Assembly (NCBI RefSeq): GCF_900167445.1
Contig: NZ_FUZT01000003.1
Span: 151,400-215,399, forward strand
Direction of reading: 5' to 3'
DNA: 64,000 nt
Source: Maledivibacter halophilus
GTDB lineage: Bacteria > Bacillota > Clostridia > Peptostreptococcales > Caminicellaceae
Made by a program: the position numbers and the translations under genes. The first letter of the stretch is position 1; every line of letters begins with the position of its first letter. Below the pieces are notes generated by a model. The model was not told the origin of the DNA. It saw nothing but the letters and a program-made list of their open reading frames with translations, and ran no database searches. Shown here piece after piece: positions 23,304-32,859 of this stretch.

Positions 23304-24955
23304 AAAAGTGTTGGCTGTATAACTCTAGCTCCTACCGATAGTGAAGCTCGATATACATTTTCCTGGTTTTTGAGGTTCATAATAACTTCTGCCATATCGA
23401 CATCTTCATTTTGAGTCAAAAGCTTTGTGAAGCTTAGGTTATCGTCTTCAATCCTGGATTTTACTAATTCCATTCTATTAACCCTTGCTCCTATATCGGC
23501 TCTTATAGACAATACTCTATCAATATGGGCATCGGCTTTTTCTAAAAAATCATCTATTTTATCTTCATCTCCGGCATTCATTGCATCTATAACATCCTGA
23601 AAATCCTCTAAAAGCGTGCTTTCCTCAGCTCTAACAACATCCACCTTTAAATTGGGCTTGGTCCCATCCAAAGGGGTATCTTTAGTAGTATATCTAATCG
23701 TATAGTCGGGTCCAGTTCCTTCCTTCGTAGCTACAATAGATTGATTTGGAGGTGGATATGCTGCATCAAAGGCTGTATTGATAGCAGTCACAAGACCATC
23801 CACATCGTCTGATGGCAAGGCTCCTATGGTTATTCTTTTAGACTCTCCATTTAAATCAACTAATATTTCAGCACCTTCAAAAATGGACCCTACAATATCC
23901 CCATCATTTAAAGTCCCTGTACTCTCTATATATGCTTCAGAGCCATTCACAATGGTTCCATCGCTAATGCCAAAGGCTCCTTCTAAATCTGCAACAGAAA
24001 TGCCTGCTGATCCTGTAAAATCAACCTGAATCTCAGCATTCTCTCCATAGCTCTTACTTTCCAATTGTAAATTATTTGAGCTGTCAAAATAAACAGCTGC
24101 CCCATCTCTAAGCTTATTTCCAGAGCCGTCTTCTGCATCCTTTAATATCTCAAGTATTTCATTTTTATCAATGGGATCATTAGGAGCTTCTCCATTAAGG
24201 GCCCCTAGCTTAGCACTGTCGACTTTATAAACAGTTCCATCAACAGTTATTTGAACTGCATTGGGGTCAAGCCCAGTTGTAAAGTTAAAATTCAAATCAA
24301 CGGGTGATGTAGCACTAAGATTAGCCCTCTTTGCCTCTTCAACGCCACTACCACTATAGGGAAGTTTACTTAATGAAAATCCTATATCCTCATATCCAAA
24401 AATATCCAGTCCATTTGTGCTGACCTGTATATCTTCACCAATGCTTATCTCATAGCTGCTTGAAGGTTTATTTTCCAATTTAAAGGAAGTAATATCTATA
24501 TTGTATTTACCATCTTCGTCAAAAAGCTTTGTATCGGTATTATATCCGGAAAAAACATATCTTCCGGCATATGTAGTATTTCCCGAGGATATAAGCTGTT
24601 TTTTAAGCTGCTCCATCTCCGAAGATATCTTTTCCTTATCCTCAGTTGTTAAACTGCCTGTTGCTGCCCTTACTGTAAGTTCTCTAGCTCTTTGCAAGAC
24701 ATCTCCTATATCCGCCACTGCCGCTTCTGTAATCTCCAGCCATGACAAAGCGTCGTTGTTATTCTTCTCATATTGCTCAAGCTCAGCTAAATCAGTTTTA
24801 AGCTTTAAAACCCTTGAAGCAACTATAGGATCGTCAGAGGGAAACCTAATCTTCTTTCCAGTTGCATTTTGAGTCTGAAGCTTGTCTAAACGTCTTAAGT
24901 TATTATTTAAATTCCACATCATATTTCCAATAAGCATATTATTAGTAACACGCAC
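23288..24955 (-). CDS. flgL: Flagellar hook-filament junction protein FlgL (HAP3)
   Basis: About 555 residues. The N-terminal flagellin-like helix region (VRVTNNMLIGNMMWNLNNNLRRLDKLQTQNATGKKIRFPSDDP) and the C-terminal region (NLKNQENVYRASLSVGARVIQPTLLDFLR) are conserved and form the junction between FlgK and the filament. The central 200-450 segment is a large variable insertion, which makes the protein longer than the roughly 300 residues of B. subtilis FlgL. I use GTG 24955 as start because GGGTGAT precedes it and the protein then begins at the usual RVTNNML; the frame is open 12 bases further. It follows flgK by 43 bases of AT-rich repeats. Confidence 0.94.
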   Translation of the reverse strand: MRVTNNMLIGNMMWNLNNNLRRLDKLQTQNATGKKIRFPSDDPIVASRVLKLKTDLAELEQYEKNNNDALSWLEITEAAVADIGDVLQRARELTVRAATGSLTTEDKEKISSEMEQLKKQLISSGNTTYAGRYVFSGYNTDTKLFDEDGKYNIDITSFKLENKPSSSYEISIGEDIQVSTNGLDIFGYEDIGFSLSKLPYSGSGVEEAKRANLSATSPVDLNFNFTTGLDPNAVQITVDGTVYKVDSAKLGALNGEAPNDPIDKNEILEILKDAEDGSGNKLRDGAAVYFDSSNNLQLESKSYGENAEIQVDFTGSAGISVADLEGAFGISDGTIVNGSEAYIESTGTLNDGDIVGSIFEGAEILVDLNGESKRITIGALPSDDVDGLVTAINTAFDAAYPPPNQSIVATKEGTGPDYTIRYTTKDTPLDGTKPNLKVDVVRAEESTLLEDFQDVIDAMNAGDEDKIDDFLEKADAHIDRVLSIRADIGARVNRMELVKSRIEDDNLSFTKLLTQNEDVDMAEVIMNLKNQENVYRASLSVGARVIQPTLLDFLR

Positions 24956-24998
24956 AAAATCACCCACTCATTATTAATTATTCACCATTCATTATTAA

Positions 24999-26627
24999 TT
25001 ATCTCCCAACTAGTCCCATTCTGCTAATAATTGTATCTATCATTTCATCCATTGCCGTTATCATTCTAGAATTGGCATTAAAGGAATGTTGGAATTTTAT
25101 CATATTTGACATTTCTTCATCTAAGGATACTCCTGATATGGACTGCCTGTTTGTTTCCACCTGATTTAGCAGAACCATTTGATTGTCCCGCATTCTAATG
25201 GCCTCCTGGCCATCTACACCAAGGTTAGAAATAAGGGACTTGACATAATCATCGGGACTTCCCCATTCATACATGTTTACATCATGCCTCATCTGGGACA
25301 TCTTGAGTGCATTATCACCATCTCCTGGAACTCCATCTGGTGTGGCGGATGCTGCTATTTTATTCAATCCGTCTTCTCCCTCTAGGTCAGAGGCAATAGT
25401 TAGCTTATCTGCAGGTATCCTGTCCACTATATAAAATCCGCCATTTATTTCTTTAACGGTTTTATATTTATATTTTGATGGATCAGCAGAAATTTTATTT
25501 TTCAGCTCTTCTTTGGCCTCTTCCATATTGTCGGCTGCAACCATTTCGGCCTCACCATTATCCAATCCTCTGGTCAATAAATAATTTTCATATTCTGCTG
25601 TTGACATACCATTGATTGTAAATAAATTCGTTCCTAAATTGCCATCCAAATCGTATCCACTTTTATGCATGCTGTTTAAAGTTTCGCTTAAGACATCGGT
25701 GAAATTATTTAGTCTTTCCATATAATAGGGTATACCTTTATCACTGCCGGATATATTATCCCTCATATCTATAAGGCCCTTTATTTTCCCCCCTTTTGGA
25801 GTAAATGTAGACCCATCTTCCCATTTTATATCATGTAATTTCCCTGCATCAACATCATTGAGCTTATCTACTCTTTCTTCATATTTTAAGCTGCTATTTC
25901 TGAAGTGAGATACAAGGGGCTTCCCATTTATAAGTACATGAAATCTATTGTTATTATCTTCATAATAATCTATATTAGTGAGCTGAGAAAGCTTGTCTAC
26001 AATCAAGTTTCTCTGATCTCTTAAATCATTGGCATTACTTCCATCGAGCTCCGCCTCATATATTTGTCTATTGAGCTTTTTAATCTGTTCTGAATATCCA
26101 TTTATCTGGTCTACGGTTGTTCTCACTTCAAAATCTGTATCGCTTTGCATCTTTGTAAACTGCTCTGCCATATGATTGATATTCTTGGCTAAAGCGATAC
26201 TTCTTTGTCTTACCAAGGCCCTTACAGTAAGGCTTTCAGGTGTTTTATTCAGCTCATGGAGGGAACTAAAAAATTCATCTAAAACTTTTCTAATTCCCGC
26301 ATCAGAGGGTTCATTAAATATAGCTTCAATATTCTGAAGGGCATCAGCCTTTGTTTGCCACTCTCCCAAATCAGTATTTCCCCCTCTATATTTAAAATCC
26401 AAAAACTCATGTCTTATTTGAACTATACTGTCGGTATCTACTCCAGTTCCAAGCATACCTTGACCGTTTGGCAGAGTCATTGGACTTGACTGCAATATAT
26501 TAAGCCTTTGTCTTGTATAGCCTGCAGTATTAACATTGGAAATATTATGTCCTGTTATATTCAAAGCTCTCTGACTAGCAAAAAGTCCAGAACGAGCTAT
26601 ATTGAATCCAAAAAACGTAGAAGTCAT
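24999..26627 (-). CDS. flgK: Flagellar hook-associated protein FlgK (HAP1)
   Basis: 542 residues. The N-terminal rod/hook signature (FGFNIARSGLFASQRALNITGHNISNVNTAGYTRQRL) and the C-terminal helix (VSLDEEMSNMIKFQHSFNANSRMITAMDEMIDTIISRMGLVGR) are the paired terminal motifs of HAP1. It joins the hook to FlgL. The middle holds the usual variable domains. GGGTGGGATGAAAA provides the ribosome binding site, and flgN ends 14 bases upstream, consistent with its chaperone role for FlgK and FlgL. Length is in the normal range. Confidence 0.96.
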   Translation of the reverse strand: MTSTFFGFNIARSGLFASQRALNITGHNISNVNTAGYTRQRLNILQSSPMTLPNGQGMLGTGVDTDSIVQIRHEFLDFKYRGGNTDLGEWQTKADALQNIEAIFNEPSDAGIRKVLDEFFSSLHELNKTPESLTVRALVRQRSIALAKNINHMAEQFTKMQSDTDFEVRTTVDQINGYSEQIKKLNRQIYEAELDGSNANDLRDQRNLIVDKLSQLTNIDYYEDNNNRFHVLINGKPLVSHFRNSSLKYEERVDKLNDVDAGKLHDIKWEDGSTFTPKGGKIKGLIDMRDNISGSDKGIPYYMERLNNFTDVLSETLNSMHKSGYDLDGNLGTNLFTINGMSTAEYENYLLTRGLDNGEAEMVAADNMEEAKEELKNKISADPSKYKYKTVKEINGGFYIVDRIPADKLTIASDLEGEDGLNKIAASATPDGVPGDGDNALKMSQMRHDVNMYEWGSPDDYVKSLISNLGVDGQEAIRMRDNQMVLLNQVETNRQSISGVSLDEEMSNMIKFQHSFNANSRMITAMDEMIDTIISRMGLVGR

Positions 26628-26641
26628 TTTTCATCCCACCC

Positions 26642-27139
26642 CTATATTTTAGCATCAAATAAATTTTTGTTTATATTTACATCTTTTTCCTTTGCACCAC
26701 TTCCATAGGTGCTCCCCTGATTTTCTAAGCTTGTAAGTAAATTTTTATTGAATTCTATATACTCAAGGGACTGCTTTATAAGCTTATTGTTTAGTTCATT
26801 TTTATCTTTAATTGTTTCTAATATATCATTAAATTTATCCTTTATTGCCAATACCTTTTCTTTGTTTTCTTCATCTAAATGCTGTATAAGCTTAGAAATA
26901 TTTTCAGCTTTATCAAGACTCAGCTCATGAGCTATATTTTTTAATATAGCTGTCCTTATATTTTCAAGCTTACCTATACTAATTATCATAGTCTGTTCTT
27001 TACTTGTGATATCATCTAAGTCCTTTATTTTGCCTTCGATAATAATTCGCTTTTTCTTTTCAGCAATTTCCAATACTCTTTCATAAATTTCATACTCTTT
27101 GTTTAAAGCTTGTATCAGCTGCTCTACAGACTTATTCAT
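26642..27139 (-). CDS. flgN: FlgN-family export chaperone for FlgK and FlgL
   Basis: About 165 residues. A helical protein of the FlgN fold: SVEQLIQALNKEYEIYERVLEIAEKKKRIIIEGKIKDLDDITSKEQTMI. This includes the conserved stretch in which a nucleotide-like KK..I..G.I..L..I...E..MI pattern recurs across FlgN proteins. The start at 27139 follows GGGGG; the longer frame begins with a TTG without a good ribosome binding site. It lies directly before flgK, the arrangement expected for a cytoplasmic chaperone of the hook-associated proteins. A 110-base gap of AT-rich repeats separates it from flgM. Confidence 0.88.
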   Translation of the reverse strand: MNKSVEQLIQALNKEYEIYERVLEIAEKKKRIIIEGKIKDLDDITSKEQTMIISIGKLENIRTAILKNIAHELSLDKAENISKLIQHLDEENKEKVLAIKDKFNDILETIKDKNELNNKLIKQSLEYIEFNKNLLTSLENQGSTYGSGAKEKDVNINKNLFDAKI

Positions 27140-27256
27140 ATTATTGACCCCCGTACTCTCCTTCAACCTATGGTTGAAGAGTAATGAATAATGAATAATT
27201 AATAATTTTTAAAACCTCTTATTCATTATTTACTATAAAATTATTCACCTTAATTT

Positions 27257-27547
27257 CTAAATTTTTTTGTCAAAACGTACCTTTTCGGACATTTTACTGA
27301 CAATTTCTTCAGCTGATGGATTGTATGTTCCTGAGGTTATTGCATTATTTATTTCTTCAACCTTTTCTTTCCTGATTTCTGGCAATTTTTTAAAGGCATT
27401 AAGTGCCACTTGAAATTCTCTAGCCTTTGATGAAATTTCAATTTTATCCTTTGAAGCACCTACTTTATTAATTTTTTGTGGTTTTGTGACTTTACTCTTA
27501 TAGGTTCCCAAAGCCTTTTGTATATTGGGATTATTAAATATCTTCAT
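27257..27547 (-). CDS. flgM: Anti-sigma-28 (anti-sigma-D) factor FlgM
   Basis: About 96 residues from the ATG at 27547. The C-terminal half (DKIEISSKAREFQVALNAFKKLPEIRKEKVEEINNAITSGTYNPSAEEIVSKM) is the FlgM sigma-binding domain. The motif SGTY.....IA-type (here SGTYNPSAEEI) is the family hallmark. The N-terminal half is basic and disordered, as needed for binding sigma-D or export. It would hold sigma-D inactive until the hook is complete. Its ribosome binding site (GAGGTG) is in the 3' arm of a long hairpin, and a sigma-D-like promoter lies within the same hairpin, so expression of flgM appears to be autoregulated. Confidence 0.93.
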   Translation of the reverse strand: MKIFNNPNIQKALGTYKSKVTKPQKINKVGASKDKIEISSKAREFQVALNAFKKLPEIRKEKVEEINNAITSGTYNPSAEEIVSKMSEKVRFDKKI

Positions 27548-27550
27548 TAA

Positions 27551-27607
27551 AAACACCTCATCTTTACCGATATTACTAATTATATTATCGGCAAAGGTGA
27601 GGTGTTT
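27551..27607 (-). promoter_or_regulatory. 22-position hairpin masking the flgM ribosome binding site
   Basis: Minus-strand bases 27607-27586 pair with 27572-27551: 20 Watson-Crick pairs, one wobble and one C-A mismatch. The 3' arm contains GAGGTG, the Shine-Dalgarno of flgM (ATG at 27547). A short T-run follows, so it may also act as a terminator for yvyF readthrough. A transcript started from the internal sigma-D promoter would lack the 5' arm. Confidence 0.75.
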
Positions 27608-27611
27608 ATTA
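27585..27611 (-). promoter_or_regulatory. Candidate sigma-D promoter for flgM
   Basis: Minus strand: TAAT (27608-27611), a 15-base spacer, then GCCGATAA (27585-27592), a perfect sigma-D -10 with a 3 of 4 match at -35. It lies about 38 bases before the flgM ATG. A sigma-D promoter on the gene for its own inhibitor is a known feedback. Confidence 0.7.
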
Positions 27612-27620
27612 AGAAATTTT

Positions 27621-28040
27621 TTATTTTCTTTTATTTTTCATCTGTGCTATATGCATTCTTTCCCTTGTAGATCTTTCTTGAGGCTTTCTTTCTTTTTCTC
27701 TTTCGCCATCACCTTTAAAGCCTCTTTCTAGGGCGCGGGCACATTGTTCACAATACCTTCCTGTTCTAATGCTTTTCCCACAGCTTTCACAGTCCAGCAA
27801 TATCCCCGGATTTTCTCCTACTATCTCCAGCTTTCCTTCTCTAAGATAGCGTAAAATTTTATCTTCAGGAACCTGAGTTTCTTCAGACACTACTGTTATT
27901 GTCTCTTTAGGATTTTCATACAAATATTCTTTAACTTTTCTAAAGTCCTCATCATCTTTCTTTCTGCATCTATAGCAAAGCTTGCTAATACCATCATACT
28001 GAAATAATTTACCACACTCTTTACAATTTCTTACTTTCAA
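27621..28040 (-). CDS. Flagellar locus zinc-ribbon protein (YvyF/TIGR03826-type)
   Basis: 139 residues with two zinc-ribbon cysteine clusters. The first is CKECGKLF...LCYRC at about 6-26; the second is CESCGKSIRTGRYCEQC at about 83-99. Between them a helix-turn-helix-like section (KETITVVSEETQVPEDKILRYLREGKLEIV) lies. The tail is highly basic (KERKPQERSTRERMHIAQMKNKRK). This layout matches YvyF-type proteins encoded just before flgM. The TTG start at 28040 follows AAAGGAG. The function is not established; the zinc ribbons and HTH-like middle suggest nucleic-acid binding or a regulatory role. It sits between comFC and flgM as in B. subtilis. Confidence 0.85.
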   Translation of the reverse strand: MKVRNCKECGKLFQYDGISKLCYRCRKKDDEDFRKVKEYLYENPKETITVVSEETQVPEDKILRYLREGKLEIVGENPGILLDCESCGKSIRTGRYCEQCARALERGFKGDGEREKERKPQERSTRERMHIAQMKNKRK

Positions 28041-28085
28041 ACAAATCGCTCCTTTACGTTTTATTCCTATAATTATATAAAATAA

Positions 28086-28838
28086 CTACCAACAATCATT
28101 CCGTCCTGTGGCAAAGGTTGCAGCATATATATTTTGTGCTCCATTTTCAATCAATACTCTGCTGCATTGATTTATAGTTGCTCCTGTTGTATAAATATCA
28201 TCAATAATAAGTATATTCTTATTAATTATACCATTTCTCTTTGCTACCTTAAATGCATCTTCCAAATTTTTTCTTCGTTCCTCTTTTGTCAGCTTGTTTT
28301 GCGTTATTGTATGTTTTGACCTTATTAAAGTTTTGTTATCTAAATCTATATTGGCCATGCGGCTTAAATGCCTTCCAATAATATTGACCTGATTGAAGGA
28401 TCTAGCCCTTTCCTTAGCAGGATGAAGGGGTACCGGTATAATCATATCAATGGAATTGATTTTCTCATCCACGAGTCTATCATAGATAATTTCAGCAATA
28501 TGATATGCAATATATCTTTTTTTATTATACTTTAAATCATATATAATTTTTTTGGATAAGTCATCATATTCAATACATGAAATAGCCTTTGTGAAAAAAT
28601 GTAAATTGCTGATGCATTCATGACATATCTCATCTATATAAAGATCATTTATGGGCTTTCCACATTTATTACAGGTTTTTCCACCGATAAACTTCAGCTT
28701 AAGTTTACATTTATGACAGATCGAATATTCCTCATCTCTATCTATGGGTCTACCGCATAATATACAATATATATTCCTTGGAAATATAAAATTTAATAGG
28801 GTGTCTATACATTCATATGAAATTTTTATATAATTCAT
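28086..28838 (-). CDS. comFC: ComFC-type phosphoribosyltransferase with double zinc ribbon
   Basis: About 250 residues. The N-terminal zinc ribbons (CILCGRPIDRDEEYSICHKC, then CNKCGKPINDLYIDEICHEC) are followed by a phosphoribosyltransferase fold with the PRPP-binding motif ILIIDDIYTTGATINQC (about 209-225). This is the composition of ComFC/YhgH/GntX proteins, needed for late steps of DNA uptake in competent bacteria. The start at 28838 follows GAGGTG; the frame is open for 9 more bases. No comFA was seen beside it, as is common in Clostridia, so its role here may be unrelated to competence. Linkage to the flagellar operon is the same as in B. subtilis. Confidence 0.92.
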   Translation of the reverse strand: MNYIKISYECIDTLLNFIFPRNIYCILCGRPIDRDEEYSICHKCKLKLKFIGGKTCNKCGKPINDLYIDEICHECISNLHFFTKAISCIEYDDLSKKIIYDLKYNKKRYIAYHIAEIIYDRLVDEKINSIDMIIPVPLHPAKERARSFNQVNIIGRHLSRMANIDLDNKTLIRSKHTITQNKLTKEERRKNLEDAFKVAKRNGIINKNILIIDDIYTTGATINQCSRVLIENGAQNIYAATFATGRNDCW

Positions 28839-28895
28839 AGGATACACCTCAATGGTTATTATTTGAAGAAATAAGCCGAAGAGAAAAAATAACCA

Positions 28896-30392
28896 TTAAA
28901 CAACTTCTGTATTCTCCATATAAACCACAGTATCTCCACCATTTTTTTTGCCCCAGTACATTCGTATATCCGCTTCCTTTATTAAATTCATAATTCCCTT
29001 TGCACAATATGGATATGAAGATATTCCTATACTAACTGTAATCTTAACATCTTCCGCTTTAAGTTCATCGATATAATTTTTTGCACCCTTTATTTTTTCC
29101 TTTATCCTTTCAGCAATTTTACAAGCTGAAGTTAAGTCTGAATTTGGTATAATTATAGCAAACTCTTCTCCTCCATATCTAAAGGCTATATCCGATTCTC
29201 TGATATTATCCTTAATTATTTTTGAAATGGTAATAAGCACCTTATCTCCAACTATATGACCATATATATCATTGAATTTCTTAAATTTATCTATATCGAT
29301 TAAAAGCAAAAATAAATTATTATTAAGTTCATTGACATTTTCGACCTTTTCTTTCAACGTCTTATAAAAACACCTATAATTATAGAGTTTTGTTAGTCCA
29401 TCGGTAAATGAATTGATCTTCATTCTATTGTATAAATTACTATTTTCCAGCACACTACAAATCCTCGATGCAATCATATATAACAGTTCCACAGTATTTT
29501 CACAAAATTTATATTTTTCCTTAGAACAAACTGCAATAACCCCTATACCCTTTTTATTAAAAATCAATGGTATTATTGCACATGCTTGTATTGGAAAATC
29601 GTATTTAAATGTTTCTTTTATATTATAATCTGATATCAAATCTGAACTCACAATACTATCTAGTGTTTTTAATACTTTGCCGGCAGCACCTTCTCCCATT
29701 GAAAAGATTATATCCCTTGGGTTAACATATATGCTGCCATAGTGGGCCTTTGTAGAAAGTATATCCCTATCTTTATCATAAAGCATTATTAAGCAATCAT
29801 CTATACATAGGGTTTTAGCAACTATTTCAGCTATTCCTTCCAACACTACTTGATTATCTGGAAAAGAATCTATTAATTTACTTATTTTATATAGGGCTTC
29901 AAATTCTTTTACCTTTTTATCCAGCTCTTCACTTTTCATATTATGGAGCATTACAAATCTTCCAAATAGGACTGCTGCCAATGTTATGTACAAAAAAAAC
30001 AGGTATTTATCCATAAAATTCAAATTATTAGCTGAAAATGAAATATAAAATATATTTGAAAGAGCAAATAGAACTATACCATAAGATCTCGATATATATA
30101 TTGTTGCAGTTAAAATAATAAATGGGAAAAACACATGATAAGATATATTATTTACTCCATTTAAATACCAAAGTAGTATAGGTATCAGAAAAAAATTACC
30201 TAGAACCTTTATTTTAAGATTTTTATTTTTTAATGAAAATAATATATTGAATATGACTATAAATAAAGTAAGAGGAATAATTTTCATATAGCTCCATCTA
30301 TGATAATTATTAATATTAGCTATTATTAATAAGACAAAAGTAACTACTTTAAACAATATATAATTTTGTTTAATACTTTTTCTTATTTTCAT
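28896..30392 (-). CDS. Membrane-bound GAF-GGDEF diguanylate cyclase
   Basis: About 498 residues. The N-terminus has roughly six membrane segments within residues 10-150 (for instance FKVVTFVLLIIANINNY, IIPLTLFIVIFNILFSL, YLFFLYITLAAVLFGRFVML). A short coiled coil leads to a GAF domain (about 165-315), followed by a GGDEF domain whose active site reads RYGGEEF (about 402-408), with the metal site LLIDIDKFKKFNDIYGH upstream. It should make cyclic di-GMP. No RxxD inhibitory site is seen just before GGEEF. The neighbour of flagellar genes fits control of motility by c-di-GMP, but no c-di-GMP riboswitch was recognised in the window. The start at 30392 follows GAGGAG. Confidence 0.93.
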   Translation of the reverse strand: MKIRKSIKQNYILFKVVTFVLLIIANINNYHRWSYMKIIPLTLFIVIFNILFSLKNKNLKIKVLGNFFLIPILLWYLNGVNNISYHVFFPFIILTATIYISRSYGIVLFALSNIFYISFSANNLNFMDKYLFFLYITLAAVLFGRFVMLHNMKSEELDKKVKEFEALYKISKLIDSFPDNQVVLEGIAEIVAKTLCIDDCLIMLYDKDRDILSTKAHYGSIYVNPRDIIFSMGEGAAGKVLKTLDSIVSSDLISDYNIKETFKYDFPIQACAIIPLIFNKKGIGVIAVCSKEKYKFCENTVELLYMIASRICSVLENSNLYNRMKINSFTDGLTKLYNYRCFYKTLKEKVENVNELNNNLFLLLIDIDKFKKFNDIYGHIVGDKVLITISKIIKDNIRESDIAFRYGGEEFAIIIPNSDLTSACKIAERIKEKIKGAKNYIDELKAEDVKITVSIGISSYPYCAKGIMNLIKEADIRMYWGKKNGGDTVVYMENTEVV

Positions 30393-30591
30393 TTGTCTCC
30401 TCACCATTCGAGCTATGGTAAAACAAATTAAAAGGTCAATCTATACATATGGATAAATCCTAGTTGCATAAATATCTTAAAGATGTATAAATTGAAATCT
30501 GACATTGTTTCACCATAATAATTTTGGAAATATTGTTACTTTTGTAAAAATTATATCATATTTATAAGGCTTAACATAGAATATTTATAGG

Positions 30592-32820
30592 TTAAATTTG
30601 TTCTAATAGCTTTTCATCTATAATTCTCTTTAATCTAAAGCTAAGACCAGAATTTCTATTTGAATTCTTCTCGTTTTTTATCATCATATGTAAATATTTC
30701 TCCATACCAACTAAAACCACCAGCTCCTTTGCCCGGGTCACAGCAGTATATAGCAGGTTCCTATTCAAAAGCATTGGAGGTCCCCAGCACATGGGAATTA
30801 CAATTACAGGAAATTCACTGCCCTGGCTTTTATGAATAGTTATGGAATATGCAAGCTCTATTTCATCTAGGGAGGAAAAATCATAATCTACATATTTTTC
30901 ATCATCAAAGCAAACCGATAAAAGTTTTTCTTCATCGTCTATATCAGTAACATATCCAATGTCTCCATTAAAAACTCCTTCTCCTTCCTTAAAACCGTTT
31001 TTACTCTTCCATTTAATATTGTAATTGTTTTTTATCTGCATTATCTTGTCTCCAACCCTAAAAAGCTTGTCTCCAAAAACCCTCTCCCTCTTTTCCTTAC
31101 TCTTAGGATTTAGTATGCTTTGCAGTTCTCTATTCATATTGATTGTCCCAACCTTACTATTTTTCATGGGAGTTAGAACCTGAATATCCTTCCTTGAATC
31201 ATAATCCTTAAATTTTGGTAATCTTCTTATACACAATTCCTTAATAGTATGAAGTATCTCATTTGGATTTCTCTTGGACAAGAAAAAGAAGTCTTTTTCC
31301 TTTATATTAACTCTTGGCTTTAGACCTTCATTTATCCTATGGGCATTAACTACTATCATGCTTTCCCTTGCCTGTCTAAATATTTCAGTTAGTCTCACAA
31401 CTGTTACAAGGCCGCTTTCTATTATATCCTGAAGAACATTTCCAGGTCCTACAGAAGGAAGCTGATCAGCGTCTCCCACTAATATTAGTCTGGTTCCCGG
31501 TATTATAGCCTTGAGCAAATGATACATAAGAAGAATATCCACCATAGAAACCTCATCAATAATAATCACATCGAAGCTTAAGGGTTCTTCACCATTTTTC
31601 ATAAAGGCCATACCTGTATTATCATCAGAAAATGAATATTCCAAAAGCCTGTGAATGGTTTTGGCTTCTCTTCCTGTTGTCTCTGTAAGCCTCTTTGCTG
31701 CCCTCCCTGTAGGCGCTGCTAATCCAATCTTAAGGCTCTGATCTTCAAATAGCTTTATAATACTGTTTACAATGGTAGTTTTCCCCGTTCCCGGTCCACC
31801 GGTTATAACCGTAACACCATTCTTGAAGGCTTCTTCTATGGCCTCTTTTTGCTTTTCCTCTAATATAATATCCTGTTCTTTTTCAATCCCATGAATTTCC
31901 TTTTTAAAGTCAAGCTTTGAATCACCAAAAGCTGTATGTGACAATTCGATTAGCTTTTTACAGACACCGGTTTCTGCATAAAAAAAAGCCATTGGAAATA
32001 CTGCTATATCTCCATTAATATTTTCCTGGTGAATATCTCCATTGATTGTTAAAGTCGTAATACCGTCTTCAACCATATCTCTTTCGACTGCTAAAATTTC
32101 AGAAGCCCTTAAAATAAGTTCTTCCTTGATTGCATAGGTATGCCCCTCAAGATTATATCGGGTTAAAGCATATTTTATACCACACATTATCCTATAGGGT
32201 GATTTGGGATCTATTCCCATTTTTTTAGCAATGGTATCAGCCATTTTAAAACCGATTCCTATAATATCATCGGCTAATCTATAGGGATTTTCCCTTAAAA
32301 GCTCCACCGTCTTATCTCCATATTTTTTAAATATTTTAATTGCATAGGCCATAGATACACCAAATTCACTTAAAAAAAGCATTACTTCTTTAATTTCTCT
32401 TTGCTCTTCATAGGCCTGGGCAATTGCCTTAGCTTTCTTATCGCCTATTCCACTGATTTCTATTAGACGCTCAGGATTATACTGAATAATATCAAGGGAA
32501 TCCTTTCCAAACTTTTCTACAATTCTTTCTGCCATTTTAGGCCCGATTCCCTTAATCAAACCAGAAGCCAGATATTTTATAATCCCCTCTAAATCCGCTG
32601 GGGGAATTTGCTTACTGCTTATAACATGAAGCTGCTCACCATATATTGGATGAACAGTTATACTGCCGGTAAAGGACATGGTTTCACCTACATTTATAAT
32701 AGGTATATATCCTACAACTACCCTTTCTTCTTCTCCAGTATCTATTTCAGCCACCACATATCCGTTTTCTTCATTTCTAAATATAATTTCTCTTACTGTA
32801 CCTTTAATTTCTATAGACAT
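30592..32820 (-). CDS. recD2: RecD2-type ATP-dependent DNA helicase
   Basis: 742 residues. The N-terminal OB-like domain (IEIKGTVREIIFRNEENGYVVAEID) and helix-hairpin-helix repeats (about 75-200, including LIEISGIGDKKAKAIAQAYE) come first. Two RecA-like domains follow with Walker A ITGGPGTGKTTIV (about 338-350) and Walker B IIIDEVSMVD. The 2B/SH3 region and final motif AYSITIHKSQGSEFPVIVIP then lead to VTRAKELVVLVG. RecD2 is the stand-alone form of RecD, a 5'-3' helicase found in bacteria without RecBC. Here no recB or recC neighbours exist. Length and motif order are typical. Confidence 0.95.
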   Translation of the reverse strand: MSIEIKGTVREIIFRNEENGYVVAEIDTGEEERVVVGYIPIINVGETMSFTGSITVHPIYGEQLHVISSKQIPPADLEGIIKYLASGLIKGIGPKMAERIVEKFGKDSLDIIQYNPERLIEISGIGDKKAKAIAQAYEEQREIKEVMLFLSEFGVSMAYAIKIFKKYGDKTVELLRENPYRLADDIIGIGFKMADTIAKKMGIDPKSPYRIMCGIKYALTRYNLEGHTYAIKEELILRASEILAVERDMVEDGITTLTINGDIHQENINGDIAVFPMAFFYAETGVCKKLIELSHTAFGDSKLDFKKEIHGIEKEQDIILEEKQKEAIEEAFKNGVTVITGGPGTGKTTIVNSIIKLFEDQSLKIGLAAPTGRAAKRLTETTGREAKTIHRLLEYSFSDDNTGMAFMKNGEEPLSFDVIIIDEVSMVDILLMYHLLKAIIPGTRLILVGDADQLPSVGPGNVLQDIIESGLVTVVRLTEIFRQARESMIVVNAHRINEGLKPRVNIKEKDFFFLSKRNPNEILHTIKELCIRRLPKFKDYDSRKDIQVLTPMKNSKVGTINMNRELQSILNPKSKEKRERVFGDKLFRVGDKIMQIKNNYNIKWKSKNGFKEGEGVFNGDIGYVTDIDDEEKLLSVCFDDEKYVDYDFSSLDEIELAYSITIHKSQGSEFPVIVIPMCWGPPMLLNRNLLYTAVTRAKELVVLVGMEKYLHMMIKNEKNSNRNSGLSFRLKRIIDEKLLEQI

Positions 32821-32859
32821 AAAATCACCACAATAAATAGTTTTTTAGCTCGAACCTAA

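Noticed and set aside
28896..30392. A c-di-GMP riboswitch linked to the diguanylate cyclase or hag
   Set aside because: I looked for the conserved GEMM blocks in the hag leader and gaps and did not find them. The hag leader is better explained by CsrA hairpins.
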